From Chitinophaga pinensis (lineage in GTDB: Bacteria > Bacteroidota > Bacteroidia > Chitinophagales > UBA10324), in the NCBI GenBank assembly GCA_945903305.1, contig CAMDOA010000001.1, forward strand, positions 80,892-144,891: 64,000 bases of DNA, given 5' to 3'. The position numbers and the translations under genes are program-made. This document shows, in pieces, positions 37,909 to 47,514 of the stretch (position 1 is the stretch's first letter; every line of letters starts with the position of its first letter). Under the pieces are notes generated by a model. The model had not been told where the DNA came from and did no database searches. It saw only the letters and a list, made by a program, of their open reading frames with translations.

Positions 37909-39234
37909 TTATGGGAGTTTTGTGTAGATGAGATTTATTTTCATACGAAGATCATCGCTTCGGTTTCCGCCAGCCAAAATTATTCTGTCGGCTATTTCGG
38001 GGCTTGGGTAAGTGAGCAGAAATAATCCATAATCGGTAATGGAGCCGCTTACTATATTCTGCATGTGTTCGGTTATGCTGAATTTGTATTTATATACTTT
38101 TTGTCCGTTGATGTATTCAGTTTCTTTAAATCCACCATAAGTTAAATGGGTCGAAATCTGATCGGGAATAATTGCGTTTTTCCCTGCTGAATCTGCCTGC
38201 AGGCAAATCATTCGAGCAGGACATGCATACACTGAATCGGGATCAATTTTCCATGCAGGAACAGTGATTTCCAATTCCGCCTTATTTACCAATATGTTAC
38301 CTAAATTTTTTAAGTTCGGAATGCTGATTCTGGTTTTTGCTCCCGCCATGGATTGAACATAAACAATGCTATCGCTAAATGCGGGTGCCTGAAAAGCCGT
38401 TTGAATTTCAGTAGAAACAAAGTTGTGGTTGTAATGATTAAATACTGCACAATCGGTTCCGATAATAAAATCAAATTTTAAACTTGTGGTGTCTGGTTTA
38501 TGATAATACAGTGTAAGCTTAGAAACGGAAACCGATGACGAAAGCTTAAAATACATAATTCCTTTTCCGTTTTGGTTAGTATCCGATGCAATTAGTAATC
38601 CTTTAAAGTAAGTTTGAAAAGCAGCGTTGCTAGCAAAGTTGGCGCCCTTTGACTGATCCAATAAATCCTGACCAAGATGGTCAGTCAATCTAATTCGCAG
38701 TGATGGGGCAATGGTATCGCCGGCAATGGATAATTTATTTGAAAAATCGGGAATGAAATTCGTTTTTTTCCCTACCTCATTTGGATAATAACTGAAATTT
38801 TTATCAGAATAATAAGTGCTGTCGGCATTCATATCCTGCGTTAATTGATATACTGAAATGGTTTGCGGCACATCAAACTTTCCGTATTGACCGTTGTATT
38901 CCATATTCAAAACCAACGAATCAACAAATAGCGAATCGGGACTACCTAAATCAACCTGACCACCAATTTGCACTTGAGCATAAATGGATGCTGATGATTT
39001 TCCAAAGACCGGGTCGTTAATGGTGCCGAGTAAATATTTAGAGTTGGCAGATGTTTTTAAAGGGAACTCAACAACTGATTTTGTTCGCAGCGTTAATGTA
39101 TCGGTATAAATTCCGTTCAAATCGTCGCCATTCGGAAGCAAGTCGTTTCCAATAAGGGTTGATTTTTTGCAGGCGGAAACTGCAACAACAAATAAAATGG
39201 TAAGAAGGAGAAGAGGATGGATGTTTATTTTCAC
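37909..39234 (-). CDS. DUF4270 family lipoprotein
   Basis: Lipobox 'FVVAVSACKKSTLIGNDLLPNGDDLNGIYTDTLTL'; position between glmS and GT5. Confidence 0.8.
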   Translation of the reverse strand: MKINIHPLLLLTILFVVAVSACKKSTLIGNDLLPNGDDLNGIYTDTLTLRTKSVVEFPLKTSANSKYLLGTINDPVFGKSSASIYAQVQIGGQVDLGSPDSLFVDSLVLNMEYNGQYGKFDVPQTISVYQLTQDMNADSTYYSDKNFSYYPNEVGKKTNFIPDFSNKLSIAGDTIAPSLRIRLTDHLGQDLLDQSKGANFASNAAFQTYFKGLLIASDTNQNGKGIMYFKLSSSVSVSKLTLYYHKPDTTSLKFDFIIGTDCAVFNHYNHNFVSTEIQTAFQAPAFSDSIVYVQSMAGAKTRISIPNLKNLGNILVNKAELEITVPAWKIDPDSVYACPARMICLQADSAGKNAIIPDQISTHLTYGGFKETEYINGQKVYKYKFSITEHMQNIVSGSITDYGLFLLTYPSPEIADRIILAGGNRSDDLRMKINLIYTKLP

Positions 39235-40049
39235 TTTTCGTTCATCAAAGACCTGTAAAACTCCACATAGGTTGCAAGGTAGTTTTCAGAATCGTGTTCA
39301 AGAATCGGTTTTTTCTTCATGGCTTTCAAAGCGATTTTTACAGCCGGGTCTAAATTTTTCCCAACTTTAATAACTCCATCGGCATGTGTAACGGCGCCAA
39401 TATTAAAGGCGGTGTTGGTTGCTTTTTTATAGGGTGCAAAATCTGGCTCTTTAATTAAGTCCTTACTAATGATGGCTTTTTTAGCAAAATCTTTATGCAG
39501 TGTTTCTTTAAAGTTATTATCATACAATGAGTAAATGCACTTAGCATTGTGAAACACCGGGTCTTTTTTATAAACTGTTTTCAAATACATCGGAATCAGC
39601 GAGCTCATCCAATCGTGACAATGAATAATATCCGGTGGCCATCCGAATTTTTTTATGGTTTCCATCACTCCTTTGCAGAAGAAAGCCATGCGCTCGTGTG
39701 TATCTTCATAAAATTTTCCATCGGCATCGGTAAACACATGCTTGCGGCGGAAATAATCTTCGTTATCTAAAAAATACACCTGCAACCGGGCACCAGGTAA
39801 TGAAGCCACTTTAATAATGAGCGGGTTATCATCATCATCTATAATAATATTCATTCCCGACAGGCGAACCACCTCGTGCAAGCGGTGGCGACGCTCGTTA
39901 ATGGTACCGAAGCGGGGCATTAACACCCGAATTTCCATTCCTTGTTCCTGCAGGTAAACCGGTAACCGGTTAACGAAGGTGGCAGCTTCGGTCAGTATAT
40001 TGTAAGGCTTCATTTCCTGCGCTACAATCAACACTCTTTTCTTAGTCAT
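39231..40049 (-). CDS. Glycogen/starch synthase N-terminal (GT5 catalytic) domain protein
   Basis: 'KRVLIVAQEMKPYNILTEAATFVNRLPVYLQEQGMEIRVLMPRFGTINERRHRLHEVVRLSGMNI', 'PDIIHCHDWMSSLIPMYLK'. True start MTKKRVLI at 40049. Confidence 0.85.
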   Translation of the reverse strand: MTKKRVLIVAQEMKPYNILTEAATFVNRLPVYLQEQGMEIRVLMPRFGTINERRHRLHEVVRLSGMNIIIDDDDNPLIIKVASLPGARLQVYFLDNEDYFRRKHVFTDADGKFYEDTHERMAFFCKGVMETIKKFGWPPDIIHCHDWMSSLIPMYLKTVYKKDPVFHNAKCIYSLYDNNFKETLHKDFAKKAIISKDLIKEPDFAPYKKATNTAFNIGAVTHADGVIKVGKNLDPAVKIALKAMKKKPILEHDSENYLATYVEFYRSLMNEK

Positions 40050-40187
40050 TAAGCCGTGGTTTTTAAAAAGGTGCGCAAAGATAATAAAAAAAAACCGTGA
40101 TAAATGAAATGGATTGAAGATTGCTTTTCGGAAACCTGAAATTCCCATTTCAAAATTTCCGATTAGGTTTGTCAAAAACCAATCATT

Positions 40188-41042
40188 TTGTATCTGTTTA
40201 AATCTGAAAAGCAATTAACTCCCTTTATTCAGAAAGAAAAAACCGCCGGAAAAAAAATCGGGTTTGTGCCCACTATGGGCGCATTACATCGCGGGCATAT
40301 TTCGCTGATTGAAAAAGCAAAAGCTGAATGTGCTATTGTAGTATGCAGCATTTTTGTAAACCCTACTCAGTTTAACAACACAAAAGACTTAGAAAAATAT
40401 CCGCGACCCATTGAACACGATATGGAAATGCTGTTGAAAGCGGATTGCACTGTTTTGTACTTACCATCTACGGATGAAATTTATCCCGAAGGCCAACCGG
40501 AATTGAAAAATTATGATTTGGGCTATTATGATAAAGTGCTGGAAGCCGCTTTTCGTCCCGGGCATTTTCAGGGAGTGGCCAATGTGGTTTACCGGTTACT
40601 GAAAAAAGTAAATCCTGCTGTTTTATTTCTCGGTCAAAAAGATTATCAGCAGATTCAGATTATCAGAAAGATGATGGAGTTGGAAAATCTTCCAACCAAA
40701 ATTGAAGTATGTGAAATTGTGCGCGAAGCCAGCGGCCTCGCCATGAGTTCGCGCAATGTTCGGCTCAGCGAGGAGGCATGGAACCATGCAGCAATGATTT
40801 CGCAAACATTATTTTTTTTAAAAGAATATAGAAACCAATTCAGTTCCATTAAAGCACTAAGAGAAGAAGGAATAAAACGATTGAAAACCATTCCGGATTC
40901 CATTGTTGAATATGTAGAAGTATGCGATGGCGAAACCCTGCGCCCCACCGAAATTATTATTGAAGGAAAACCCGCCGTTGCATTGGTTGCGATTTGGGTG
41001 GATGGGGTGCGGTTGATAGATAATTTGATTTTGAATGATTGA
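40188..41042 (+). CDS. panC: Pantoate--beta-alanine ligase
   Basis: 'IGFVPTMGALHRGHISLIEKAKAE', 'SIFVNPTQFNNTKDLEKYPR', 'LFLGQKDYQQIQIIRKM', 'MSSRNVRLS'. Confidence 0.96.
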   Translation: MYLFKSEKQLTPFIQKEKTAGKKIGFVPTMGALHRGHISLIEKAKAECAIVVCSIFVNPTQFNNTKDLEKYPRPIEHDMEMLLKADCTVLYLPSTDEIYPEGQPELKNYDLGYYDKVLEAAFRPGHFQGVANVVYRLLKKVNPAVLFLGQKDYQQIQIIRKMMELENLPTKIEVCEIVREASGLAMSSRNVRLSEEAWNHAAMISQTLFFLKEYRNQFSSIKALREEGIKRLKTIPDSIVEYVEVCDGETLRPTEIIIEGKPAVALVAIWVDGVRLIDNLILND

Positions 41043-41143
41043 ATCGTTGAAAAATTGAATCATTGAAAGATTGTTTGTAGTATTCAAATAACTAATCAAC
41101 AAATGAACCCATGAACTATTCACTGCGTTATGAACAGAAATTT

Positions 41144-41151
41144 TACATTTG
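41144..41151 (+). promoter_or_regulatory. -7 promoter box TACATTTG
   Basis: Matches TAnnTTTG immediately upstream of panD ATG. Confidence 0.45.
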
Positions 41152-41157
41152 CGCGCC

Positions 41158-41508
41158 ATGATGATACAAGTAGTAAAGTCCAAAATTCACAGAGTAAAGG
41201 TTACCGAAGCCGATATTAATTATGTTGGAAGTATAACCATTGACGAAGATTTAATGAATGCCGCCGACCTGATTGAGAACGAAAAAGTGCAGGTGGTAAA
41301 CATTAACAACGGCGAGCGCATTGAAACTTATGTAATAAAAGGCAAGCACGGCTCGGGCATTATTTGTTTGAACGGACCTGCTGCACGCAAGGCAGTTGTT
41401 GGCGACATAGTCATTGTTATTTCGTACGGACTGTTAGATAAAGAAGAAGCCAAATCATTTAAACCCGCATTAGTTTTCCCCGATGATAATAACCGATTAA
41501 AGAGTTGA
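41158..41508 (+). CDS. panD: Aspartate 1-decarboxylase
   Basis: '[32 protein letters not shown]', '[35 protein letters not shown]'. Start moved to ATG 41158 because ORF start 41149 overlaps the promoter box. Confidence 0.95.
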   Translation: MMIQVVKSKIHRVKVTEADINYVGSITIDEDLMNAADLIENEKVQVVNINNGERIETYVIKGKHGSGIICLNGPAARKAVVGDIVIVISYGLLDKEEAKSFKPALVFPDDNNRLKS

Positions 41509-42533
41509 TGAAGGCACAGATTCTATCAATACTAAAACTTATTTTATTTCTCGCCATTGGCATTTTCTTTTTCTGGCTGGCCTTTCGTGGTCAGGATATA
41601 AACGGCATTAAGGAAACACTTTTAAAAGCAAATTACTGGTGGTTAATTCCTTCCTTGCTTTTCGCATTAATCAGTAATATTTCTCGTGCAGTTCGATGGA
41701 ACATGCTTATTCACCCAATTGGATACCGACCCAAAATCATGAACACCTTTGCTGCCGTATTCGTAGGTTACTTAGCAAATTTGGCTGTGCCGCGAATTGG
41801 CGAAATAACCCGATGTACCGTGCTGAATCGATACGAAAAAATTCCGGTGCAGGCATTGATCGGAACAGTGGTTGCCGAACGAGTGGTTGATATGATTTCG
41901 CTGCTGATTATTTTATTGCTGGTGGTGATGTTGCAATTCGAATTGCTGTCGTTGTTTGTTATGAGTAATTTTCTGACTCCGTTTGCCGATAAAATTGTTG
42001 GGCTGATGAGTAAAGGAATAATTTTTTATGCCATCACATTTGCCATTGTTGCGATTTTTGTTTTTATCATCTGGCGGTTTTTGTTGCACTTTCGCACCAC
42101 TAAGTTTTTTCAAAAACTAATGGGTGTATTAAAAGGATTTGTTGAAGGCTTAAACACAATTCGTCGGTTGAAAAGCAAGGGATGGTTTTTAGCTCACACA
42201 CTTATTCTTTGGGGGTGTTATACTTTAATGGCTTACTTCTGTTTTTTCTGTTTCGATTTTTCGTCTCACATGAATATGATGCAGGGAATTACCATAATGA
42301 TTTTCGGCGGATTGGGATTTGTGGTTCCGGTTCAGGGTGGAATTGGCGCTTACCATTATATAGTAACACAAACCATGATGGTTTATGGATTAAGCCAGCA
42401 GGATGGTTTATCGTTTGCCACCATTTGCCATGGTGGACAAACCATGGCCGTTATCATTTTCGGTACCTTGTGTTTTCTGATTTTGCCTTTTTACAATCGC
42501 ACTTCAAAACCCAAAGCGAATGAGCCGGCTTGA
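41505..42533 (+). CDS. Lysylphosphatidylglycerol synthase transmembrane/UPF0104 family membrane protein
   Basis: Multi-TM; '[19 protein letters not shown]...[46 protein letters not shown]'. Confidence 0.88.
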   Translation: MMKAQILSILKLILFLAIGIFFFWLAFRGQDINGIKETLLKANYWWLIPSLLFALISNISRAVRWNMLIHPIGYRPKIMNTFAAVFVGYLANLAVPRIGEITRCTVLNRYEKIPVQALIGTVVAERVVDMISLLIILLLVVMLQFELLSLFVMSNFLTPFADKIVGLMSKGIIFYAITFAIVAIFVFIIWRFLLHFRTTKFFQKLMGVLKGFVEGLNTIRRLKSKGWFLAHTLILWGCYTLMAYFCFFCFDFSSHMNMMQGITIMIFGGLGFVVPVQGGIGAYHYIVTQTMMVYGLSQQDGLSFATICHGGQTMAVIIFGTLCFLILPFYNRTSKPKANEPA

Positions 42534-43026
42534 TAGCATTCAAAAAAAAATAGTTTCTAAAAATGAATTAGGCAAACTCATTCATCTTTGGCAATTGCTT
42601 TCGCAAAAAATTGTATTCACCAATGGTTGCTTTGATATTCTGCACGCCGGACACATTCATACTTTATCCACTTCTGCTGATTTTGGCAACCGGTTAATTG
42701 TTGGTTTGAATACCGATGCTTCTGTTTCGAAACTGAAACCCGGTCGCCCATTGCAGAATCAGGATTCGCGTGCATTGGTTCTTGCCGCTTTGAATTGTGT
42801 GGATGCTATTATTTTATTTGATGAAGAAACTCCGTTGGAATTTATAAAATTTATAATGCCAGATGTGTTGGTAAAAGGCGGCGATTATTCAATAGAACAA
42901 ATTGTTGGTTCAAAGGAGGTAATTGCTTCAGGTGGAACGGTGAATGTGGTTCCATTATTAAAAGGATTCAGCACAACAGCAATTGAAGAAAAAATAAAGA
43001 AGCGCTCTTCCACAAGTTCAGAGTGA
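42520..43026 (+). CDS. rfaE2: D-glycero-beta-D-manno-heptose 1-phosphate adenylyltransferase
   Basis: 'KIVFTNGCFDILHAGHIHTLSTSADFGNRLIVGLNTDASVSKLKPGRPLQNQDSRALVLAAL', 'DVLVKGGDY'. Confidence 0.92.
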   Translation: MSRLDSIQKKIVSKNELGKLIHLWQLLSQKIVFTNGCFDILHAGHIHTLSTSADFGNRLIVGLNTDASVSKLKPGRPLQNQDSRALVLAALNCVDAIILFDEETPLEFIKFIMPDVLVKGGDYSIEQIVGSKEVIASGGTVNVVPLLKGFSTTAIEEKIKKRSSTSSE

Positions 43027-43152
43027 CAAAACGATGTCCTCCTGACCTGTCTTGCTGTATTTGCATGAAGTTTATTGAAGTATTATCGAAGTTTAAATCA
43101 GTTAAAACCTTTTCAGTTTGCTTAAGTAAAAGCTCCTGTTATACTAAAAAAC

Positions 43153-43770
43153 ATGGGAAGGTTAGGTTTTCAAACTACTTTAAAAGTTAAACAGTTAATT
43201 ACTGTTAAACGCACTTTACAATTAACTGGCGCAGGTTTTACTATTGCCGCCATGATTGTTGGTTTATTTGTTTTCACTAATGATATGACTAACAGTGCTG
43301 ATGTGAAAGCGGGAAATAAAGAAAAAAACGATTCGCTGAAAACTGCACCCAATATTAACCGTGGCGATAGTTTGGTAAACACCAATTCAAATCAAACCGG
43401 CATTCATTCCGAAGATCATTCAAAACTATTAACCGATAAAGATTTAACGGTAAAAAAATCTAAAAAAAAAGCAACAAACAATGGCGACAGAAATATGGAC
43501 TATCACGACATGATTTCCATATCGCCAAAGTTAACAACCGGCGTATTCGAAGTGAAATTCGAAATTCCTTTAGAGCAATCAGGAGCCATCAGTTTGGAAG
43601 TCGTAAACCGACAGGGGGATGTGATTGAAACCCGCACACCCGAAATTCATAGCGGATTGATAAATGAAGTATTTACGCTCGATAGTTCTGTTCCATCCGG
43701 CGCTTATTTAATAAAAATTCATGTCGGCAAAAATTTATATGTGCGACAGGTTTTTTATACCAAACCATAG
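43153..43770 (+). CDS. Hypothetical single-TM protein with a C-terminal beta-domain resembling a T9SS sorting domain
   Basis: TM 'LTGAGFTIAAMIVGLFVFT', low-complexity linker, C-term 'ISISPKLTTGVFEVKFEIPLEQSGAISLEVVNRQGDVI...VPSGAYLIKIHVGKNLYVRQVFYTKP'. Confidence 0.6.
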   Translation: MGRLGFQTTLKVKQLITVKRTLQLTGAGFTIAAMIVGLFVFTNDMTNSADVKAGNKEKNDSLKTAPNINRGDSLVNTNSNQTGIHSEDHSKLLTDKDLTVKKSKKKATNNGDRNMDYHDMISISPKLTTGVFEVKFEIPLEQSGAISLEVVNRQGDVIETRTPEIHSGLINEVFTLDSSVPSGAYLIKIHVGKNLYVRQVFYTKP

Positions 43771-43894
43771 TTTGATAAAAAGTTATTAGTTATCAGAGAA
43801 AAGTTATTGGTAAATACATTCATTAACCTTTCAATTTTTCAGATACAAGTATTCAATCGGTTATACTTATAAACTAATAAACCTTTCCTGCGGA

Positions 43895-43973
43895 ATGCAA
43901 ACAACTATTCAACTAATCAACTAATGAACGAATAACCTAATGAACTAATTAACCATTCAACTAATCAGTTTTG
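43895..43973. repeat. Low-complexity 'AACTAATgAAC' intergenic repeat
   Basis: 'AACAACTATTCAACTAATCAACTAATGAACGAATAACCTAATGAACTAATTAACCATTCAACTAATCAG'. Confidence 0.55.
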
Positions 43974-44001
43974 CTTATGTTCGCTCTGAAATTTATTAGA
44001 A

Positions 44002-45003
44002 ATGATGAACAGCAATCCAAAGGTGGCAATGATTGGTGGCGGAAGTTGGGCTACGGCACTTGTAAAAGTTCTTACTGAAAATAAACACATTGTTAATTGG
44101 TGGATACGGAATGCCGATATTCGAAAGTCGCTGAAGGAACATGGAAGTAATTCGCGCTATATCAGTTCCGTTTTTTTTGAAAAGGAATGCATCCGCATAC
44201 AAGATGATTTGATTGATACCATTCGAAAAGCGGATATAATTTTTCTGGCTATTCCTTCAGCCTTTGTGAAAGAAACATTGAGCGTGCTGCATCCGCAGGA
44301 TTTAAAAAACAAACTGATTATTTCGGCAGTAAAAGGTATGATTCCCGGTGATAACCTGGTGATGGCCGATTTTTTTCATCAGCAATATAATTTACCATTC
44401 AATAATTTTATTGTCATCAGTGGCCCATGTCATGCCGAGGAAGTAGCCCTCGAAAAACTTTCGTACTTAACCATAGCAAGTCCTGATCAGCAACAGGCAC
44501 AAAAAATTGCGTCGATGCTTCATTGCCGGTATATGAAAACCAACACAAGCGACGATATATATGGTACCGAATATTCGGCCGTATTAAAAAATGTGTATGC
44601 AATTACTTCAGGCATTTGCAATGGATTGGCTTACGGCGATAATTTTCAAGCCGTATTAATCAGCAATGCTATTGAAGAGATTGATCGGTTTGTAAAAGCA
44701 GTTCATCCCATTACGCGCGATATAAAAGATTCAGCTTATCTGGGAGATTTATTGGTAACTGCTTATTCGCAATTCAGTCGAAACCGAACTTTCGGCAATA
44801 TGGTGGGAAGAGGCTATTCAGTAAAAAGTGCCCAACTCGAAATGAATATGGTGGCTGAAGGTTATTATGCAAGTTCATGCATTAACGAAGTGAATAAAAA
44901 ATACAAAGTAGATATGCCCATTGCGCAGGCAACTTTTAATATTCTGTATCAGAAATTTTCGCCGGTGCTGGAAATCAGATTGCTGACTGAGCGGTTGAAA
45001 TAA
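44002..45003 (+). CDS. gpsA: NAD(P)H-dependent glycerol-3-phosphate dehydrogenase
   Basis: 'VAMIGGGSWATALVKVLTEN', 'VISGPCHAEEVALEKLSYLTIAS', 'GTEYSAVLKNVYAITSGICNGL'. Confidence 0.95.
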   Translation: MMNSNPKVAMIGGGSWATALVKVLTENKHIVNWWIRNADIRKSLKEHGSNSRYISSVFFEKECIRIQDDLIDTIRKADIIFLAIPSAFVKETLSVLHPQDLKNKLIISAVKGMIPGDNLVMADFFHQQYNLPFNNFIVISGPCHAEEVALEKLSYLTIASPDQQQAQKIASMLHCRYMKTNTSDDIYGTEYSAVLKNVYAITSGICNGLAYGDNFQAVLISNAIEEIDRFVKAVHPITRDIKDSAYLGDLLVTAYSQFSRNRTFGNMVGRGYSVKSAQLEMNMVAEGYYASSCINEVNKKYKVDMPIAQATFNILYQKFSPVLEIRLLTERLK

Positions 45004-45093
45004 AAAAATAATCGCACCCATGTTTATTGTTTCACAAGCACTGCATTATTCAATTTCAATTTATTGATTTGTTTTACCGACCCAATAATTTTT

Positions 45094-45615
45094 ATGAAAG
45101 AAAAACAACTCAACATTTTTATTGCAATAGTTTCAATAGCCATTCCGCTGTTGGTACTTGCATTATTGTATTTGAAGCCACCCGATGTAAAACTTGGTTT
45201 TGATTTATCGCTCATTCCGGCATTTAATGCTTCAATAAATTTCACTGTTTCGTTGTTGTTATTGGTGGGGTATTATTTCATGAAAACAAAAAAAATTCAA
45301 TATCACAAATACACCATGATTACTGCTTTTTGTTTGTCGGGTGTGTTTTTGATTTCGTATGTAATTTATCATACACTTTCCGTTGAAACTCGTTTTGGTG
45401 GTATGGGATGGATTCGTCCGGTTTACTTTTCGATATTAATCTCCCACATCATTCTTGCAGCAGTGATAGTTCCCATGATATTATTTACACTAACCAGAGG
45501 ATTGCAGGAAAAATTTGATCAGCATCGCCGCATTGCTAAATGGACATGGCCATTGTGGTTGTATGTATCCGTTACCGGAGTAATTGTTTATTTATTATTG
45601 TCGCCTTACTACTAA
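45094..45615 (+). CDS. DUF420 domain-containing membrane protein
   Basis: Multi-TM 'FNASINFTVSLLLLVGYYFMKTKKIQYHKYTMITAFCLSGVFLISYVIYH', 'YFSILISHIILAAVIVPMILFTLTRGL...HRRIAKWTWPLWLYVSVTGVIVYLLL'. Start MKEKQL at 45094. Confidence 0.88.
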   Translation: MKEKQLNIFIAIVSIAIPLLVLALLYLKPPDVKLGFDLSLIPAFNASINFTVSLLLLVGYYFMKTKKIQYHKYTMITAFCLSGVFLISYVIYHTLSVETRFGGMGWIRPVYFSILISHIILAAVIVPMILFTLTRGLQEKFDQHRRIAKWTWPLWLYVSVTGVIVYLLLSPYY

Positions 45616-45686
45616 CAATAAGTTGCGCACTCCATTGCTCAACCTTACTTTTGGGCTTTCAAAAATCAATACAATCATTTAGTGTT

Positions 45687-45944
45687 ATGATTAAAAAAAT
45701 GCTGATTGTTTCAATTCTCGCCATTTTGTTTATCAGTTTTCAATCAGAAAATATTTCTGCCCAATGCGCCATGTGTAAGGCAACCGTTGAATCTTCATTA
45801 AAAGCGGGCAATACCAGTGCTGCCGGTTTAAATATTGGCATTTTATACCTGCTGCTTATGCCCTATTCGTTAATTGCAGGATTAGGATATTGGTGGTATA
45901 GCAATAACAAGAAGAAGAAAAGTCAGGAGGAAATTAGCAGTTAG
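45687..45944 (+). CDS. Small membrane protein with CAMC motif
   Basis: MIKKMLIVSILAILFISFQSENISAQCAMCKATVESS...IGILYLLLMPYSLIAGLGYWWY; start within longer ORF track entry. Confidence 0.7.
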   Translation: MIKKMLIVSILAILFISFQSENISAQCAMCKATVESSLKAGNTSAAGLNIGILYLLLMPYSLIAGLGYWWYSNNKKKKSQEEISS

Positions 45945-45971
45945 CAGTTAGCTTTCACAATTGACTATTCA

Positions 45972-46658
45972 CTATTTAAAAACTTTATCATCCACTCCTT
46001 TATTCACTAGGTAATTACTGAATACGATGGTGATTTTTCCTTTTTTGTTTTCAGGTTTATCAGGTGTTTCGGTTGATGATCCTAAATCAACCACCAATGC
46101 TTTTGGCAATTTGAATTTTGAGGTTTCAAAGGTGAAGATGAGTTTATCGGGTAAGGCATAATTGGAATTTGCACCATAAAAATGTTCAATCTCCATGGTG
46201 CCATTGCTTCGGGTGGTGAGGTTGCTTTTTAATATCACTCCCTTAGCCGCATCAATCCAGAATTTTCCTAAAATCAAATCTGAAGTATCGGCGTTCGGAA
46301 TAACGGTAATGATTGTTGTACTCACGCCATTTATAATTTCCGCTCTGGTTTTTATGGCGTTATATGAATTGGTGTCTTCCAGCATTGCCTGAATGTTATT
46401 CGGATTTTGTTTAGGCAGTAACATGATTCCTTCCGCCTTTACTTTAATTTTTTTGGGTTTTTTGAAATATACTTTAGCGGCAATGTCTTTCATTTTTACA
46501 AAAGAAACATCGAGATGAATATTCATATCAGCAGTGTAATCGTTCACCTTGCTGAAATTAGTATTTACTTTATTAATTACCTGCGAAGCTGTTTGTGCTT
46601 CCGAACACTTCGTAAAGCTTAGTGTGAGAAGAAATGAGAAAATAAAAAAGCGAATCAT
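45972..46658 (-). CDS. LolA-like outer membrane lipoprotein-sorting family protein
   Basis: Signal peptide; 'VINKVNTNFSKVNDYTADMNIHLDVSFVKMKDIAAKVYFKKPKKIKVKAEG', 'KFWIDAAKGVILKSNLTTRSNGTMEIEHFYG'. Confidence 0.65.
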   Translation of the reverse strand: MIRFFIFSFLLTLSFTKCSEAQTASQVINKVNTNFSKVNDYTADMNIHLDVSFVKMKDIAAKVYFKKPKKIKVKAEGIMLLPKQNPNNIQAMLEDTNSYNAIKTRAEIINGVSTTIITVIPNADTSDLILGKFWIDAAKGVILKSNLTTRSNGTMEIEHFYGANSNYALPDKLIFTFETSKFKLPKALVVDLGSSTETPDKPENKKGKITIVFSNYLVNKGVDDKVFK

Positions 46659-46660
46659 GA

Positions 46661-47509
46661 TTAACTGAGTATGTCTTTTTTAATGAACCGATAATAAGTG
46701 ATGGAAAGAAATGCAACAATGTAGGCAAGCATAATTAGTATGGAATTAATAATGGTGTCAACCGGTAACAGGTCTTGAAATAATTTTTGCCATACAATCA
46801 TGTGTGTGGTAAACAGAAAAGGTTTAATGTTATTGAACAAAGGAACATCCAGTGTTCCGATTATGGTGAAAATGATGATGACCGCCATTGTTGTTACAAT
46901 CGGAACAATAGAATTATCAGAATAGGCACTGAGCATCATCGAAAATGAAGTAACCACAGTTAAGCTGATAAATGCCACACCGCACGCTACAAAAAACCGC
47001 CACAAACATTCGTCGGCCGGAATAATGGAAATATGATCGGTGCTTAGCACCATCAAGTCTCCCGGTTCAAAAATCCATAAGCCAAATCCTAATGCTAAAC
47101 CGCCTAACCATAACACCAGCAGCAAAGTGTAAAAACTGCCGGCTATAAATTTCACCGAAATAATATTTGCTCTTGATATTGGTTTGGTGGCCAGCAATCG
47201 CATGGTACCTGATGCTGCTTCACCCGATAGTAAATCGCCTGTTACCAGTGCAACCAACAGGGGCATTTGTACAATAAGTGTTTGCAATATGATGTAAGTA
47301 ATTAAATAACCATTCAGAATATTTCCCTGTATGGAAAATTTAGATTCAAGTTGCTGAATCAGAAAGGTGAGATAAGTTTTCCCGTCAACATAAAGCGCCA
47401 GTTGAAAAACAAAAACCAGAATAGCAATGGCAACAAACCCGATGTAACTGCGTGGCCGTGAAAATATTTTATATAACTCAACTTTTAATAAGCGATAAAT
47501 CATTCTCAA
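46661..47509 (-). CDS. ABC-2 type transporter permease
   Basis: 'RLLKVELYKIFSRPRSYIGFVAIAILVF', 'LVTGDLLSGEAASGTMRLLATKPISRANII'. Confidence 0.9.
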   Translation of the reverse strand: MRMIYRLLKVELYKIFSRPRSYIGFVAIAILVFVFQLALYVDGKTYLTFLIQQLESKFSIQGNILNGYLITYIILQTLIVQMPLLVALVTGDLLSGEAASGTMRLLATKPISRANIISVKFIAGSFYTLLLVLWLGGLALGFGLWIFEPGDLMVLSTDHISIIPADECLWRFFVACGVAFISLTVVTSFSMMLSAYSDNSIVPIVTTMAVIIIFTIIGTLDVPLFNNIKPFLFTTHMIVWQKLFQDLLPVDTIINSILIMLAYIVAFLSITYYRFIKKDILS

Positions 47510-47514
47510 TTATA

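Noticed and set aside
39231-40214. Long N-terminal extension on the GT5 protein (MLFRFKQIQNDW...)
   Set aside because: The first 55 residues overlap the panC 5' region and lack conservation signals. The MTKKRVLIVAQEMKPY start at 40049 fits the family.
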